Below the pieces are notes generated by a model that saw only the letters and a program-made list of their open reading frames with translations, was not told the origin of the DNA and made no database searches. A DNA stretch of 64,000 bases from Exilispira sp964581895 (GTDB taxonomy: Bacteria; Spirochaetota; JAAYUW01), in contig CAZOPR010000003.1 of the NCBI GenBank assembly GCA_964581895.1, forward strand, positions 248,001-312,000. Direction: 5' to 3'. This document shows positions 1 through 9,934 of the stretch, in pieces (within the stretch, counting starts at the first letter, position 1; every line of letters starts with the position of its first letter). The position numbers and the translations under genes are program-made.

Positions 1-1163
1 AAGGAGAGCTTGTCGAATCTCCTAAACCTGAACAAAAGTGGGAAATAAAAGGTAAAGAGCTAACAATTTACTGTATCACACCAGCAAACGAGTATCCACT
101 TCAAAAGAAAAAACACTCATTTGAATTTTTAAGGACAATAGCTCATCTAAGACCAAGGACGAATACTTTTGGTTCTGTTTTCAGAGTTAGAAGCACTATA
201 GCTTATGCTATACATGATTTTTTCCAGAAAAATGGATTCTTTTATATTCATACTCCTATTATAACAACTTCTGATTGCGAAGGTGCTGGTCAGATGTTTC
301 AGGTCACAACCTTAAATATGGAAGAGATTGCTAAATCTGGCAAACTAAATTATGAGGAAGATTTTTTTGGCAAAAAAGCTTATTTAACAGTTTCTGGGCA
401 ACTTGAAGTTGAAAATTTTGCTCAAGCTCTTTCAAAAGTTTATACCTTTGGTCCGACATTTAGAGCTGAAAATTCAAACACATCGAGACATCTTGCAGAA
501 TTCTGGATGATAGAACCTGAAATGGCTTTTTATGAATTGGAAGATAATATGCAACTTGCTGAAAGTTTCATAAAATATATCGTAAAATTTACACTTGATA
601 GACATCCAGATGAATTTGAGTTTTTTGATAAATGGGTTGAGCAAGGTTTATTAAAAAGATTAGATAATGTTTTAACTTCAACATTTGAAAAGATTACATA
701 TACCCAGGCGATCGATATACTATTAAAAAGTAATAAAAATTTTGATTTCCCTGTTTCATGGGGGATAGATATGCAATCTGAGCATGAAAGATTTTTAACA
801 GAGGAATATTTTAAAAAACCAGTTTTTGTTACCGACTATCCATTTTCTATAAAGGCTTTTTATATGAAAAGAAATAATGATGGTAAAACTGTTAGAGCAA
901 TGGATTTACTTGTTCCTGAAATAGGTGAAATCATAGGTGGTTCCCAAAGAGAAGATGACCTTTCTATGCTATTAAAAAACATAGAAGAAAAAGGATTAAA
1001 TAAACAAGATTATTGGTGGTACATAGATCAAAGGAAATATGGATCAGTTCCTCATTCAGGTTTTGGACTTGGATTTGAAAGGACAATTCAATTTGTCACA
1101 GGTATGAAAAATATTAGAGATGTCATACCTTTTTTCAGGGTTCCAGGTTCAGCGGAATTTTAA
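1..1163 (+). CDS. asnS: asparaginyl-tRNA synthetase (5' end outside the window)
   Basis: Attaches asparagine to tRNA-Asn in the cytoplasm. The frame is open from base 3 without a start, so the gene begins outside the window; 386 residues are visible of a family length near 460. The visible part opens in the end of the OB-fold anticodon-binding domain (GELVESPKPEQKWE) and continues through the class II catalytic core. Motif 2 is seen as FRAENSNTSRHLAEFW and motif 3 as GFGLGFERTIQF, and the chain ends FFRVPGSAEF, close to the C-terminus of known AsnRS. The stop lies 29 bp inside the 3' end of the convergent gene. AspRS is less likely because the motif 2 signature and C-terminus are of the Asn type. 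Confidence 0.96.
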   Translation, partial: GELVESPKPEQKWEIKGKELTIYCITPANEYPLQKKKHSFEFLRTIAHLRPRTNTFGSVFRVRSTIAYAIHDFFQKNGFFYIHTPIITTSDCEGAGQMFQVTTLNMEEIAKSGKLNYEEDFFGKKAYLTVSGQLEVENFAQALSKVYTFGPTFRAENSNTSRHLAEFWMIEPEMAFYELEDNMQLAESFIKYIVKFTLDRHPDEFEFFDKWVEQGLLKRLDNVLTSTFEKITYTQAIDILLKSNKNFDFPVSWGIDMQSEHERFLTEEYFKKPVFVTDYPFSIKAFYMKRNNDGKTVRAMDLLVPEIGEIIGGSQREDDLSMLLKNIEEKGLNKQDYWWYIDQRKYGSVPHSGFGLGFERTIQFVTGMKNIRDVIPFFRVPGSAEF

Positions 1164-4100
1164 CCATTTTTTCTTTTAATTCATTTATAATGCTATCAAT
1201 ATCTAACATTAGATTCTTCTCGCATGGGCTTAAAAAAGAAAAAGAGATGTAAAGTTCGGCTTTTTCAAAAAATTCTTTTTTTGAAGTTTTATTGTAAAAA
1301 TTAATAAAAGAACTTTTAATTTTTCCTTTTAAGGATTCTTCCCCATATTTTTCAGCAAAAGGTAAGAAGATAAAATATTCAAAATCTGAAATATGAGTCA
1401 TTAAGTCTTCACTTCGAAGTAGATGATGTAAATTAATAACAAATTCATTTAACTGATTTTTAACTTCATCATCCTGGTATATTTCCTTTGGTAAATTTAT
1501 TTTAATATAACAAAAACCAAAATTATGCCCTTCTTGACAACAATTGAAAGATTCTCTTATTACAATTTCCTTAAATACTCTAAATCTATAAGTATGATCA
1601 TCTTCTTTGGATAGATTGCTATATTCTAAGGAATTAATTATTATTGAATTAATTACGCTATATGAATTTGAAATTGAAAAGATAATCTCTTTTTTGGGCT
1701 CTGTTGTAAAAATTAAAATTATAAAACCAAGATAATTCTTTCTAATTCTTGATGTTAATTTTTTTGCTCTAGTAGAAGGTAATCTTGAAATTCTATATAA
1801 AGGGATACAAACTATATTTTCATTATCATAAGATAAAGTTGTTACTTTTTCTTCGTAAAGAATTCTTAACTTTAATAGCTCGAAAATAGTTTCTTTATTT
1901 GAAAATGAAGTTAGATTTATTGGAGAATATTTAGATACAATCTTAAATTCATTATTTGGATAAGAAAGAACTAGATATGATATATCTGCATTTGTGTAAT
2001 TTGTAAGATATACTAAAATTTCTTCATATACTTTTTCAAAATGAGGATTCTGATCAACTATATGTTGAAGAGAGTAAACAAGTTTTAACGAAATGTCGTC
2101 AAATGAAACTCTGCTGTTTCTCATAGTATTAAAATAGTTTGGTATCTTTGAAAAATCTTTGGTTTCTAAAATCATGGAAATAGTACTGTTCATAGAAAGA
2201 ATCACTTCTTGGATTTTGCTCATATAAAATAGAAGTTCTTCCTTTTCTTCTTTTGTGAATTCATAATCTTTTGATAAAGAACGTAATAGGTAAAAAGCCC
2301 TTTCATAATTTCTCAGTTCAAATTCTGCTTTAATCAAAAGAATCTGCGAATCTTTATAATATTGCTTAGCGTCAAGAACCTTAAAGATATGTGCTGCCTT
2401 AAATGTTTTTGCTATGGCTTGAGAAAAGTTTCCTAATTTAAATAAAGTCAAAGCTTCATAATATCGTATTATGCCTAAATCAAATCTATGATTTAATTCT
2501 TCTTTTAATTTAGATGCTTTCTTTAAATATGACAAAGTTGAATTGTAATTTTTAAGATAAAATAAATTAAGAGCAGTTAAAGTAAAAAAATCTGAAAGAT
2601 ATCTTAAGTTATAATAATTTTCGCATAAAGTTATCCCTTTATTAATCCAGGATAAGCCTAAATTATATTGCTTTTCAAAGAGGGCAAATTTTGCTTGAAG
2701 AAGGTATATTTCCATAAAATATGGAATGGATTGAAAATCATTCTTTTTTAATTCTGCTTTATTAATCATCTCCTTTGCTTTTGCGACATCATTTATCAAA
2801 TAGTAACAGTTAGCTGCACAAATATAAAAATCTTTAAATAAAAAGACATTATCTTTTTCTTTTAATATTAAATCATATAATTCATCAATAAGGTTGATTG
2901 CTTTTTCTTTTTCATTTTTTATACAAAAAATAGGAGCCTGTATAAATCCAATCTTTATTTTCAATATGGGATTTGAATAGATTGTCTGCTGATATGCTTG
3001 AATAAATTCTTCAAGCGCATCATATTCTCCAAGATAAAAGTAGTCATAGCAAATATAATAGTATATATCTTCTATTCTTTTTGAATAAGGAAGAAGTTCA
3101 TATAACATTGTGAGCGATTCAAACCATAAAGAAAGATGTGAAAAAATTTCTGCTTTTTCATAAAGCAGATCAAATCTTAATTGGGCTGATAATGTAAATG
3201 TTTGAAGTACTTTATCTATATAGAAAAGAATTGGCTCAAAATCAAAGACTTTTTTATAATAATCAATGAAACTATTCAATGATTCTAAGGTTTTATTAAG
3301 GTTTTTTGAGTTAATATAACAGTAAAGAATTAATTCATTATTTTCTTCTATTGATTTATAATAATCTCCACATGCTTCATAGATTTTATTTGGTTCTGGA
3401 TAATCTGGTATATAGGGTAGCATCTCTTTATAACTTAAATACATATGTATTGCTTTATTTGATAAAGTTGTAGAAATAAAAAAAAGATTTTTTAATTTAA
3501 TAATTGAGCTATAAATATCATCATAATCGTATTTTTTATCTATACATATTGGAGCAATATATTTGAATGCTAGAAAAGAAAGTGGAATCTTAAATGTCTT
3601 GAAGAGAGAAAGTATAATAAGATCAAGATCATTTAGTTTAGATATCTCTTCTGAGTAGATTTTATTCAACGACTGCCTTAAAAAGGATTCATCCCACCCT
3701 ATTTGTCCATAAGAGATTCTTGAGAGAATAAATTGAATTTTTGGTAAATGCCCTTCTGTTATTTTATATAAATGGTGTAGTAAGTCATTCTGATTGGAAT
3801 TATCACTATTATTTTTTATTACAGGTAAAAATGTGGTTAATTTTTTAAGCTCAGTAAATGTCACATCCAGCATTTTTCTAATAAAACTGTTTCTTGAGAA
3901 TTCTTCTGATATTAAAAGATGAGATATTCCATTTGTAGATATAAGACAAAAGGTTACAGGATATCTACCAGGATTTAGTTGTATTATTTTATAAATTCCT
4001 AAAATAAGAGTTTGAACATTTTTTGAAAGTAGATCAATATTATCAAAAATAATTGAGACTGGCTTTTTAGAAGCAATTGAAAGAATTTTACTGGCAAAAG

Positions 4101-4671
4101 AGTTTTGATATTTTTCTGGAAAATAACCAAACTGGATTTTTTTTATCTGCTTCTCTTCTTCTTCTTCCTGAGAGAAATCTTGTCTCATATTGTTAACAAT
4201 CTCAACATCTTGAACAAGCTTGAATATCGCCGTAAAAAAGAAAGTTTCGTAATTTTTTATTACAAAATATATATTTAATATGTTTGCAAAGTAACTTTTG
4301 CCAGAAAGATTTTTCCCATTAATTACTAATAATTTTGGATTTGCTTCTTTTTTAAGAAACAAATTTAAATCTTGACTATCATAATCTAAATAAACACCTC
4401 TAATCTGTGAAAGTTTTTCAAATTCTAAGGGAAGTACAATAAAAAGGTTCCCATTAAAACCTATGAAACATGAAATAATTTCTATGGGGTTACCAATATC
4501 TGCTGGTATCAAAATCTTATATATTACATCGTTTGGGTTATCAATATTTAACTTATCAATATAAAATTCAAAGATATTTACCTTATTTTTTTTCTCTAAA
4601 TAACCTTCATGACAAAGAAACAAGTCCTTTGCATATTTTGTATTTGCGATCGTATAGTTTTTAATCTGCAT
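1135..4671 (-). CDS. STAND-type ATPase with TPR-like repeats, GAF-like and degenerate GGDEF-like C-terminus
   Basis: A 1178-residue cytoplasmic signalling protein without an evident membrane segment. A Walker A motif GKNLSGKS lies at residues 119-126 and a Walker B-like strand SIIFDNID at 206-213, as in AAA/STAND (NACHT-like) ATPases. From about residue 430 to 880 the chain is a series of helical pairs of TPR character. Residues around 930-1050 look like a GAF sensor fold, and the last 120 residues resemble a GGDEF domain in which the signature loop reads ISDFEYF (1094-1100), so cyclase activity is not expected. Family knowledge: such ATPase-TPR-GAF proteins act as ligand-triggered oligomerising regulators. 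The partner and signal are unknown. It stands alone, 73 bp upstream of nothing obvious and convergent with asnS. Confidence 0.7.
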   Translation of the reverse strand: MQIKNYTIANTKYAKDLFLCHEGYLEKKNKVNIFEFYIDKLNIDNPNDVIYKILIPADIGNPIEIISCFIGFNGNLFIVLPLEFEKLSQIRGVYLDYDSQDLNLFLKKEANPKLLVINGKNLSGKSYFANILNIYFVIKNYETFFFTAIFKLVQDVEIVNNMRQDFSQEEEEEKQIKKIQFGYFPEKYQNSFASKILSIASKKPVSIIFDNIDLLSKNVQTLILGIYKIIQLNPGRYPVTFCLISTNGISHLLISEEFSRNSFIRKMLDVTFTELKKLTTFLPVIKNNSDNSNQNDLLHHLYKITEGHLPKIQFILSRISYGQIGWDESFLRQSLNKIYSEEISKLNDLDLIILSLFKTFKIPLSFLAFKYIAPICIDKKYDYDDIYSSIIKLKNLFFISTTLSNKAIHMYLSYKEMLPYIPDYPEPNKIYEACGDYYKSIEENNELILYCYINSKNLNKTLESLNSFIDYYKKVFDFEPILFYIDKVLQTFTLSAQLRFDLLYEKAEIFSHLSLWFESLTMLYELLPYSKRIEDIYYYICYDYFYLGEYDALEEFIQAYQQTIYSNPILKIKIGFIQAPIFCIKNEKEKAINLIDELYDLILKEKDNVFLFKDFYICAANCYYLINDVAKAKEMINKAELKKNDFQSIPYFMEIYLLQAKFALFEKQYNLGLSWINKGITLCENYYNLRYLSDFFTLTALNLFYLKNYNSTLSYLKKASKLKEELNHRFDLGIIRYYEALTLFKLGNFSQAIAKTFKAAHIFKVLDAKQYYKDSQILLIKAEFELRNYERAFYLLRSLSKDYEFTKEEKEELLFYMSKIQEVILSMNSTISMILETKDFSKIPNYFNTMRNSRVSFDDISLKLVYSLQHIVDQNPHFEKVYEEILVYLTNYTNADISYLVLSYPNNEFKIVSKYSPINLTSFSNKETIFELLKLRILYEEKVTTLSYDNENIVCIPLYRISRLPSTRAKKLTSRIRKNYLGFIILIFTTEPKKEIIFSISNSYSVINSIIINSLEYSNLSKEDDHTYRFRVFKEIVIRESFNCCQEGHNFGFCYIKINLPKEIYQDDEVKNQLNEFVINLHHLLRSEDLMTHISDFEYFIFLPFAEKYGEESLKGKIKSSFINFYNKTSKKEFFEKAELYISFSFLSPCEKNLMLDIDSIINELKEKMVKIPLNLEP

Positions 4672-4744
4672 AATTATACCTCTTTTGCCTAAAGGCTATC
4701 TTCAAAACTATCTTTAAAAAATATTCTTTCAAAACTAAAATATA

Positions 4745-6013
4745 TCAAAAATTAAACAAAGTTACCTCTATTTTTCCATTGTACAATTTTCTCTTTTTCT
4801 TCGGTTGTTTTTCCAATAATGCTGGTAAAAATTTCATCGAACTAAGAAGATATTTTTCACAATCAAAATCCTTGAAAACTTTCTGAATAGCTGCAAGACT
4901 ATTATTATTGGTAAATTTTTTATCGAGCCTTTTTCCATAGGGCAAATTGGATATTATTATAGAATTTTCCTTATTTATTTTTCTTAAAATTTCAATTTTT
5001 TCAATTTCATCTTTTAGTCTATATGAATCAATATTAGCCAAAATGATATAAAAATTGTCATTTTTTTCACTAACTTTGTAGATGTAAAAAATATTTTCAA
5101 CCTTTTGAAACTTATAAGAATCATTAAAATAAATTTTCAACATCCTTTCTATATTTTTCTTTGAATTTTCAATGGCATCTTCATCAATATCTGCCCCAAT
5201 AAAAAATTTACAATTGTATAGATTGCTATTAATCTGATAATCTTTCATTTTTTCATCTATTTCTCTATTTTTAGCATTATCTATTATAAAATTTGCATAT
5301 TTATCTTTATGTTTATATTTATCTATATTTTTGTCTTCTTCTTTATCTTTTACATTTATTTTTGTAAAAAGATAAGGATTTTTTTTCATATAAACAAATA
5401 ATATAGCTTCAGTTAGAATTGTTCCGCTGCCACAAAATGGATCTATTAAATACTCATAATTAAATTTCAATGAATTTATAACCAATGATGCAGCAAGATT
5501 TTCTTTGAGTGGAGAAATTCCTCCTTTTAGCCTATAGTTTCTTTTATGCAAAGATTTCCCGAAACAATCTAATCCAATATATATCCTATTTTCAACTATA
5601 AAAATAGATAGATTATTGTTGTTTTCATCTTTGCTTTTCTTGTTAACAATATTATTTTTCAAAGCCTTCATTGATATGGCTTTTATTGTTTTTTTACTGT
5701 ATAATTCTGTATTTTGTGTTATAATATCAATATCATTTATTCCATCTTTATTTTGGAAAAAATCTGTTATTTTTATTTCCTTAAATATTTTATAAATATC
5801 ATCATAATTTGAAATTTCATTTTCTTTAATAATGTAATACAATCGGTTAATTGATTTTAAGTATTTTGCTAACTCTATAAAATCTAATGAAGCATTAACA
5901 ATTAAAAAACCATTGTTTAATTTAATATTTTCCTCATTAAAAAGTTGCAACTCTTTTTTGCAAATAGATTCAAGACCAAATGAACAGGTAATAAAAAATG
6001 TATGATTTCTCAT
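4745..6013 (-). CDS. THUMP-domain 23S rRNA/RNA guanine-N2 methyltransferase, RlmL/YcbY N-terminal type
   Basis: Predicted SAM-dependent RNA methyltransferase of 422 residues. The N-terminal 150 residues match the ferredoxin-like plus THUMP layout (starts with FFITCSFGLE, the typical opening) and the catalytic part has HKRNYR at 156-161, the SAM-binding loop DPFCGSGT at 191-198 and the catalytic motif SNLPYG at 355-360 (NPPYG in most relatives). A low-complexity Lys/Asp-rich insert of about 40 residues sits near 210-260. It begins 3 bp after the stop of the upstream flavin-type gene, so the two are co-transcribed. The exact target guanine cannot be read from sequence. Confidence 0.85.
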   Translation of the reverse strand: MRNHTFFITCSFGLESICKKELQLFNEENIKLNNGFLIVNASLDFIELAKYLKSINRLYYIIKENEISNYDDIYKIFKEIKITDFFQNKDGINDIDIITQNTELYSKKTIKAISMKALKNNIVNKKSKDENNNNLSIFIVENRIYIGLDCFGKSLHKRNYRLKGGISPLKENLAASLVINSLKFNYEYLIDPFCGSGTILTEAILFVYMKKNPYLFTKINVKDKEEDKNIDKYKHKDKYANFIIDNAKNREIDEKMKDYQINSNLYNCKFFIGADIDEDAIENSKKNIERMLKIYFNDSYKFQKVENIFYIYKVSEKNDNFYIILANIDSYRLKDEIEKIEILRKINKENSIIISNLPYGKRLDKKFTNNNSLAAIQKVFKDFDCEKYLLSSMKFLPALLEKQPKKKRKLYNGKIEVTLFNF

Positions 6014-6016
6014 CTT

Positions 6017-7015
6017 TTAATAATTAAAAAAATTAATAGGATTGAAGATCTGTCTATTGGAATAACCCAAATCTTTCATAGTTGGATCATAAAGTTCTAT
6101 ACTTTTAGGTTCAATTTCAATAATAAAAATATCGAATCCTAATTTTTCAATATTTTCTTTATTTAATCCTCTAGCATCCAAAATATTTTTTATTTTTTCA
6201 TCATCATGGCTGAAAATATTTGCCATACCCTGCACCTGAATGCTTTTAGTTCTTCCAGATAATGGTATGGAATCAAAAATGGTCAAAGCAACATTTCTAT
6301 TACATGCCAGATTCGCATATTTTTCACCTGCTTCAGAAATTATATAGAACTTAAAGTTTTTGAAAATATACTCTAATGTTGTTGATCTAATATAATCTTT
6401 ATATCCAGTTGCTAAAACGCAAACTTCATGTTCTAAAATGAATTTTAGTATTAAAGAAGAAAGTTCTACCTGATTCATTGTTTTTTTTGGATATAGCGTT
6501 TGAATTCTAATATTTCTAAGATAATCAATTAAAAGATCCCTTTCTTCTACATTAGGTCCCAATAAAATAAACCCATTTATGAAGTTGCTTAATGAATTAA
6601 TCTCATCAATAAAAAGATTTGTATTTACTAATTCCTTCTTTTCTGATGGTAAATCTATATATTGTCTTATGAAAACAAAATAAATATCTTTTGATTCATT
6701 TAAATACAAATATTCTTTAATCTTTTTTATCACATCAATTTGCTTATTATCAATAAAGGAATAAGCTAAATTACTTTTCAATTTTTGAATTGTTGTTTCT
6801 ACTAAACTTATATATTCTTTCTGTTCTGCTTGAAAACTATTATTATAAAATATTGGAATACAAAAGATTAAATATCTTGAAAGACTTTTTATTTTTTCTT
6901 CATCAAGACTATTTATATCAAAAATTTTCGAAGGTCCACAAATCTGAGCTGCATAAATAGAGTATTGATAAGAAGTTTCATCATTTTTATCATGAAACAC
7001 TGTGACTTTATTCAT
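6017..7015 (-). CDS. flavodoxin-like / pyridoxamine-phosphate-oxidase-like split-barrel protein
   Basis: A 332-residue cytoplasmic protein. The C-terminal part (about 195-290) matches the FMN-binding split barrel of the pyridoxamine 5'-phosphate oxidase-like family: EHEVCVLATGYKDYIRST, then the strand YIISEAGEKYANLACNRNVA and the GRTKSIQVQG strand. The N-terminal 150 residues have an alternating strand/helix pattern opening KVTVFHDKNDETSYQYS, which could be a degenerate flavodoxin fold, but the usual FMN loop is not obvious. A flavin-dependent reductase or a heme/flavin-binding stress protein is possible; true PdxH is unlikely. It is the first gene of a two-gene operon with the RNA methyltransferase. 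Confidence 0.6.
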   Translation of the reverse strand: MNKVTVFHDKNDETSYQYSIYAAQICGPSKIFDINSLDEEKIKSLSRYLIFCIPIFYNNSFQAEQKEYISLVETTIQKLKSNLAYSFIDNKQIDVIKKIKEYLYLNESKDIYFVFIRQYIDLPSEKKELVNTNLFIDEINSLSNFINGFILLGPNVEERDLLIDYLRNIRIQTLYPKKTMNQVELSSLILKFILEHEVCVLATGYKDYIRSTTLEYIFKNFKFYIISEAGEKYANLACNRNVALTIFDSIPLSGRTKSIQVQGMANIFSHDDEKIKNILDARGLNKENIEKLGFDIFIIEIEPKSIELYDPTMKDLGYSNRQIFNPINFFNY

Positions 7016-7099
7016 AAATTACCTTTAACATCTTTCTAAAACAATTTTATTTATTTTTTAAATATTTTCAAATAAAAATACTTTCAAAATAAATTGCTC

Positions 7100-7128
7100 T
7101 TGATTTATAACAATTTATAAATTATAAT
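7100..7128 (+). promoter_or_regulatory. sigma-70-type promoter for the 63-aa gene
   Basis: A -35 box TTGATT (7100-7105) and a perfect -10 box TATAAT (7123-7128) are separated by exactly 17 bp. A start about 7 bp downstream of the -10 would give a leader of roughly ten bases, just including the AGGGG ribosome site in front of the ATG at 7145. AT-rich DNA makes chance matches common, so this rests on both boxes, the spacing and the position together. Confidence 0.6.
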
Positions 7129-7144
7129 AATAACAGGGGTTTGT

Positions 7145-7336
7145 ATGGATTTAAAAAAGGTTAATAATTATACCACCCAAACTCAGCAGGTGACAAATCA
7201 AAAAACCGAACAAGAAAAAAATAATGAAGCTGTTGAATCTGCTAAAAAAACTGAAAACCAAAATAGTTCTAAGCAAGATTATGTTAAAATGCTAAATGAA
7301 AGCGGTGTTGCAAATAATGTAAATCAAACTGTTTAA
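7145..7336 (+). CDS. small hydrophilic, probably disordered protein (63 aa)
   Basis: I do not recognise this protein. It is 63 residues, rich in Asn, Gln, Lys and Thr with no hydrophobic segment or cysteine, and looks intrinsically disordered (for example TTQTQQVTNQKTEQ). Support for a real gene comes from the context: an AGGGG ribosome site 5 bp before the ATG and a promoter-like -35/-10 pair just upstream. It lies alone on the plus strand between two minus-strand operons. A secreted or structural role cannot be argued because there is no signal peptide. Confidence 0.55.
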   Translation: MDLKKVNNYTTQTQQVTNQKTEQEKNNEAVESAKKTENQNSSKQDYVKMLNESGVANNVNQTV

Positions 7337-7381
7337 TAAAAAGCAGTAAGTTTTATTAATATTAAGATGATTCTATTTTCT

Positions 7382-9913
7382 TTATATAAGTTTCACTGGT
7401 ATTTTTATCAAGAAGTTATAGGGTGAATCTGTTTTAAATTTTATCTCTCCTTTAAGTAAAAATACTAGATGACTTAAAACTATTTTAATAAAATCAAATT
7501 CACTTAAATGGGTAATTATTTCATTTTTACCAAGTAATTTTTCGTTGATAACATTTAATGAAATAATCAGAAGTTTTTCATTCCAACCTATTAACTTAGA
7601 ACTATTTATGATATTTATATTTAATTCTAAAAAATCATAATTTTTATAGTTATCTATGATAAAGGCTATTAGTTTTTTAAAAATTATCAGATTTATCTTG
7701 ATATTAAGTTGATTTAAAAGTAGTATATTGCTTTTAATTGCTATTTTGCATGCATTATTTATATAACTTTTATAATCTTCTACAAAAGGTTTTAAGTTTA
7801 TCTCCATTACTTCTTTATCTTTGTCTGCAAATGAACTTGATGATATAATCTCTTCTATTATCTTTTTACTTTTTTCTACATTTTTACTTATGCCATCAAT
7901 TTTATTAGCAATTTGATCCTCATGACTTTCTAATTTCAACAACTCAACAAATCCAGAAATAATATTTAATGGAGTTCTTATTTCATGATTTATGTTATTT
8001 ATAAGTAAATCTATTTTTTTTAATAAATTCTTTGAATTCTGTAAATTACATAAAAGTTCATTTTTACTTAAAATATTATTAGTTTCATCAATGAAAATAA
8101 AGGCAAATAGATAAGGATTCTCTTGAAATAATGAGTAACTAAAATTATTAAATAAAGCAAAACAATAAATTGAAAAAATTCTATTTTTCAAATTGTTATT
8201 TTCCATTTTAATAATTTTACTTAAATAATCTTCTGATAAAAAAATATCAGTTGTATTTATTTCAGTTATATTTTCCAATTTTTCTCCTGAAATAATATAA
8301 TTCCCTATAAGTATTAATTCATTATTTAATATCTTTTTATAATTGTCTTTGATTACTTTTTCTATGCTTTTAGATAAGCTAAAAATATTTAGCCTTGGAG
8401 GAATATTAAAGTATTGAGTAAATTTTTGATTTACAAGGTTTATAAAGCCATCTGAATCTGTAAGACAAATGGGGTTTAAATTTTTATTTATAAAAATATC
8501 AAAGGTATTAATATACTTTTCAAGAGCTAATCTATTTTTATGAATTTGTGAGTAATCATTGATTATTATTAAATATTTAATAGTTTTTTCACTATTCTCT
8601 TCAAAGATTCCTTCTATTTCTTTAATTTGAATATTATAAAGATTATCTTTAAATAATAGATTTCTATTTTCTTTTAGTTTTCTGATTAAATTTTCAGCTT
8701 CTTCAAATTTTTTTTCATTAATATTTTTTTCATCAAAAATCTGCAAAAAACCTAAATCCAAAAAAATTTTTGATACATATTCTCCTATTATTAACTCTTT
8801 CCTAATTTTAAACATTTGAACAAATTTATTATTTGAATCTTCAATAATTCCGCTGTTATTTATCAGTAATATGGCTTTAGGGAAATATTCTAAAAGTTTC
8901 TGAAAAAGAATCTTAATATTTTCATATCTTGTTTTATACTCTTCTTCATTTCCTTTTTTTTCTTCAATAATAAAATCTTCTTTTAAGGATTTAACTAAAA
9001 TTATTTGTTTTATTCTGGTTTTAGTCTTTAAAGGATATATTTCATAGTTAATAGGTATCTTTTCATTATTAAAACAACTTAGCACTCCTTTTTCAAAATC
9101 TATAATATTATTTATGCTAATATTTTTAACATTGCTGAAATCACCTTGCCAAATTTTAAGAAAAGATTCATTTGCATATAAAATATTATCATCTGAATCA
9201 ATAAAAATATAAGGTAATTCAACTTTATTTATTATGAAATTTTGCCAGACTCCACCGACATATTCAAATAGCAAAAATTTTCTTATTTGAAGCAAAAAGG
9301 TAACACTTAAGAAAAAAGGAAAATACTTAAACAGGTTAATAAATAAAAATATTAAAGTTTCAAAAAAATTAGCAAAAATAATATTTTTAAATAACAAATT
9401 ATTCTCAAATAGAATCATCACAATCGAAATTGTTAATGAAATTAAGTAACTTGAAGAAAAAATATAAAAAATTATATTCCCTCTTCTTAAAATAATAACT
9501 GATGAGATATAAAGAATTATCAGGAAATTTAATAATGATATCAGCATTAAAAAAAGTTTAAAATAAATAAAAAAGGTAATAAATAGCACTAATGAATAGA
9601 AATAAAATAAATAAAAATATAAATTAAATTTTTTCTTATCACTATAATTAATAAAAAAAACAAAATAGTTAAGTATAGATGAAAAAAGTAGAATGCTAAA
9701 AAAAATAATTTTCATCAAAATCTGATTTTTATTATCTATGAAATAATAAATATTGGCTAAAGAAGAAAGACCAATCATTAAATATAAAATAGAAATTATT
9801 ATGAAGATCTTTTTCTTGTTTGGTAAAAATAATAGGTAGAAAAAATATATGAAAGAAAGTATAGATGAAAAAATATTTAGTAAAATTATGCAAATTTTAT
9901 AGATATTTAACAT
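7382..9913 (-). CDS. membrane histidine kinase with acceptor His but degenerate ATPase domain
   Basis: An 843-residue inner-membrane sensor. Seven or so hydrophobic segments fill residues 7-210, followed by PAS-like segments (about 225-310, 340-450 and 465-560) and a clear HisKA helix with NHEIRTPLNIISGFVELL, putting the phospho-acceptor at His643. The following HATPase-like domain is badly eroded: an Asn of the N box may remain (IIDNYKN near 752-758), but there is no DxGxG and no GxGLGL; the equivalent places read VINEKLLGKNE and EFDFIKIVLSHLV. It should therefore not bind ATP normally. It follows the partner kinase by 21 bp in the same operon, and that partner has the opposite defect. See findings. 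Confidence 0.85.
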   Translation of the reverse strand: MLNIYKICIILLNIFSSILSFIYFFYLLFLPNKKKIFIIISILYLMIGLSSLANIYYFIDNKNQILMKIIFFSILLFSSILNYFVFFINYSDKKKFNLYFYLFYFYSLVLFITFFIYFKLFLMLISLLNFLIILYISSVIILRRGNIIFYIFSSSYLISLTISIVMILFENNLLFKNIIFANFFETLIFLFINLFKYFPFFLSVTFLLQIRKFLLFEYVGGVWQNFIINKVELPYIFIDSDDNILYANESFLKIWQGDFSNVKNISINNIIDFEKGVLSCFNNEKIPINYEIYPLKTKTRIKQIILVKSLKEDFIIEEKKGNEEEYKTRYENIKILFQKLLEYFPKAILLINNSGIIEDSNNKFVQMFKIRKELIIGEYVSKIFLDLGFLQIFDEKNINEKKFEEAENLIRKLKENRNLLFKDNLYNIQIKEIEGIFEENSEKTIKYLIIINDYSQIHKNRLALEKYINTFDIFINKNLNPICLTDSDGFINLVNQKFTQYFNIPPRLNIFSLSKSIEKVIKDNYKKILNNELILIGNYIISGEKLENITEINTTDIFLSEDYLSKIIKMENNNLKNRIFSIYCFALFNNFSYSLFQENPYLFAFIFIDETNNILSKNELLCNLQNSKNLLKKIDLLINNINHEIRTPLNIISGFVELLKLESHEDQIANKIDGISKNVEKSKKIIEEIISSSSFADKDKEVMEINLKPFVEDYKSYINNACKIAIKSNILLLNQLNIKINLIIFKKLIAFIIDNYKNYDFLELNINIINSSKLIGWNEKLLIISLNVINEKLLGKNEIITHLSEFDFIKIVLSHLVFLLKGEIKFKTDSPYNFLIKIPVKLI

Positions 9914-9934
9914 AATTTTTATTATTAATTTTTA

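Noticed and set aside
1135..4671. STAND ATPase as an antiphage (Avs/NLR-like) defence gene
   Set aside because: The C-terminal half looks like GAF and GGDEF-type signalling domains, not a nuclease, protease or TIR effector, and the neighbours are housekeeping genes without mobile-element signs.
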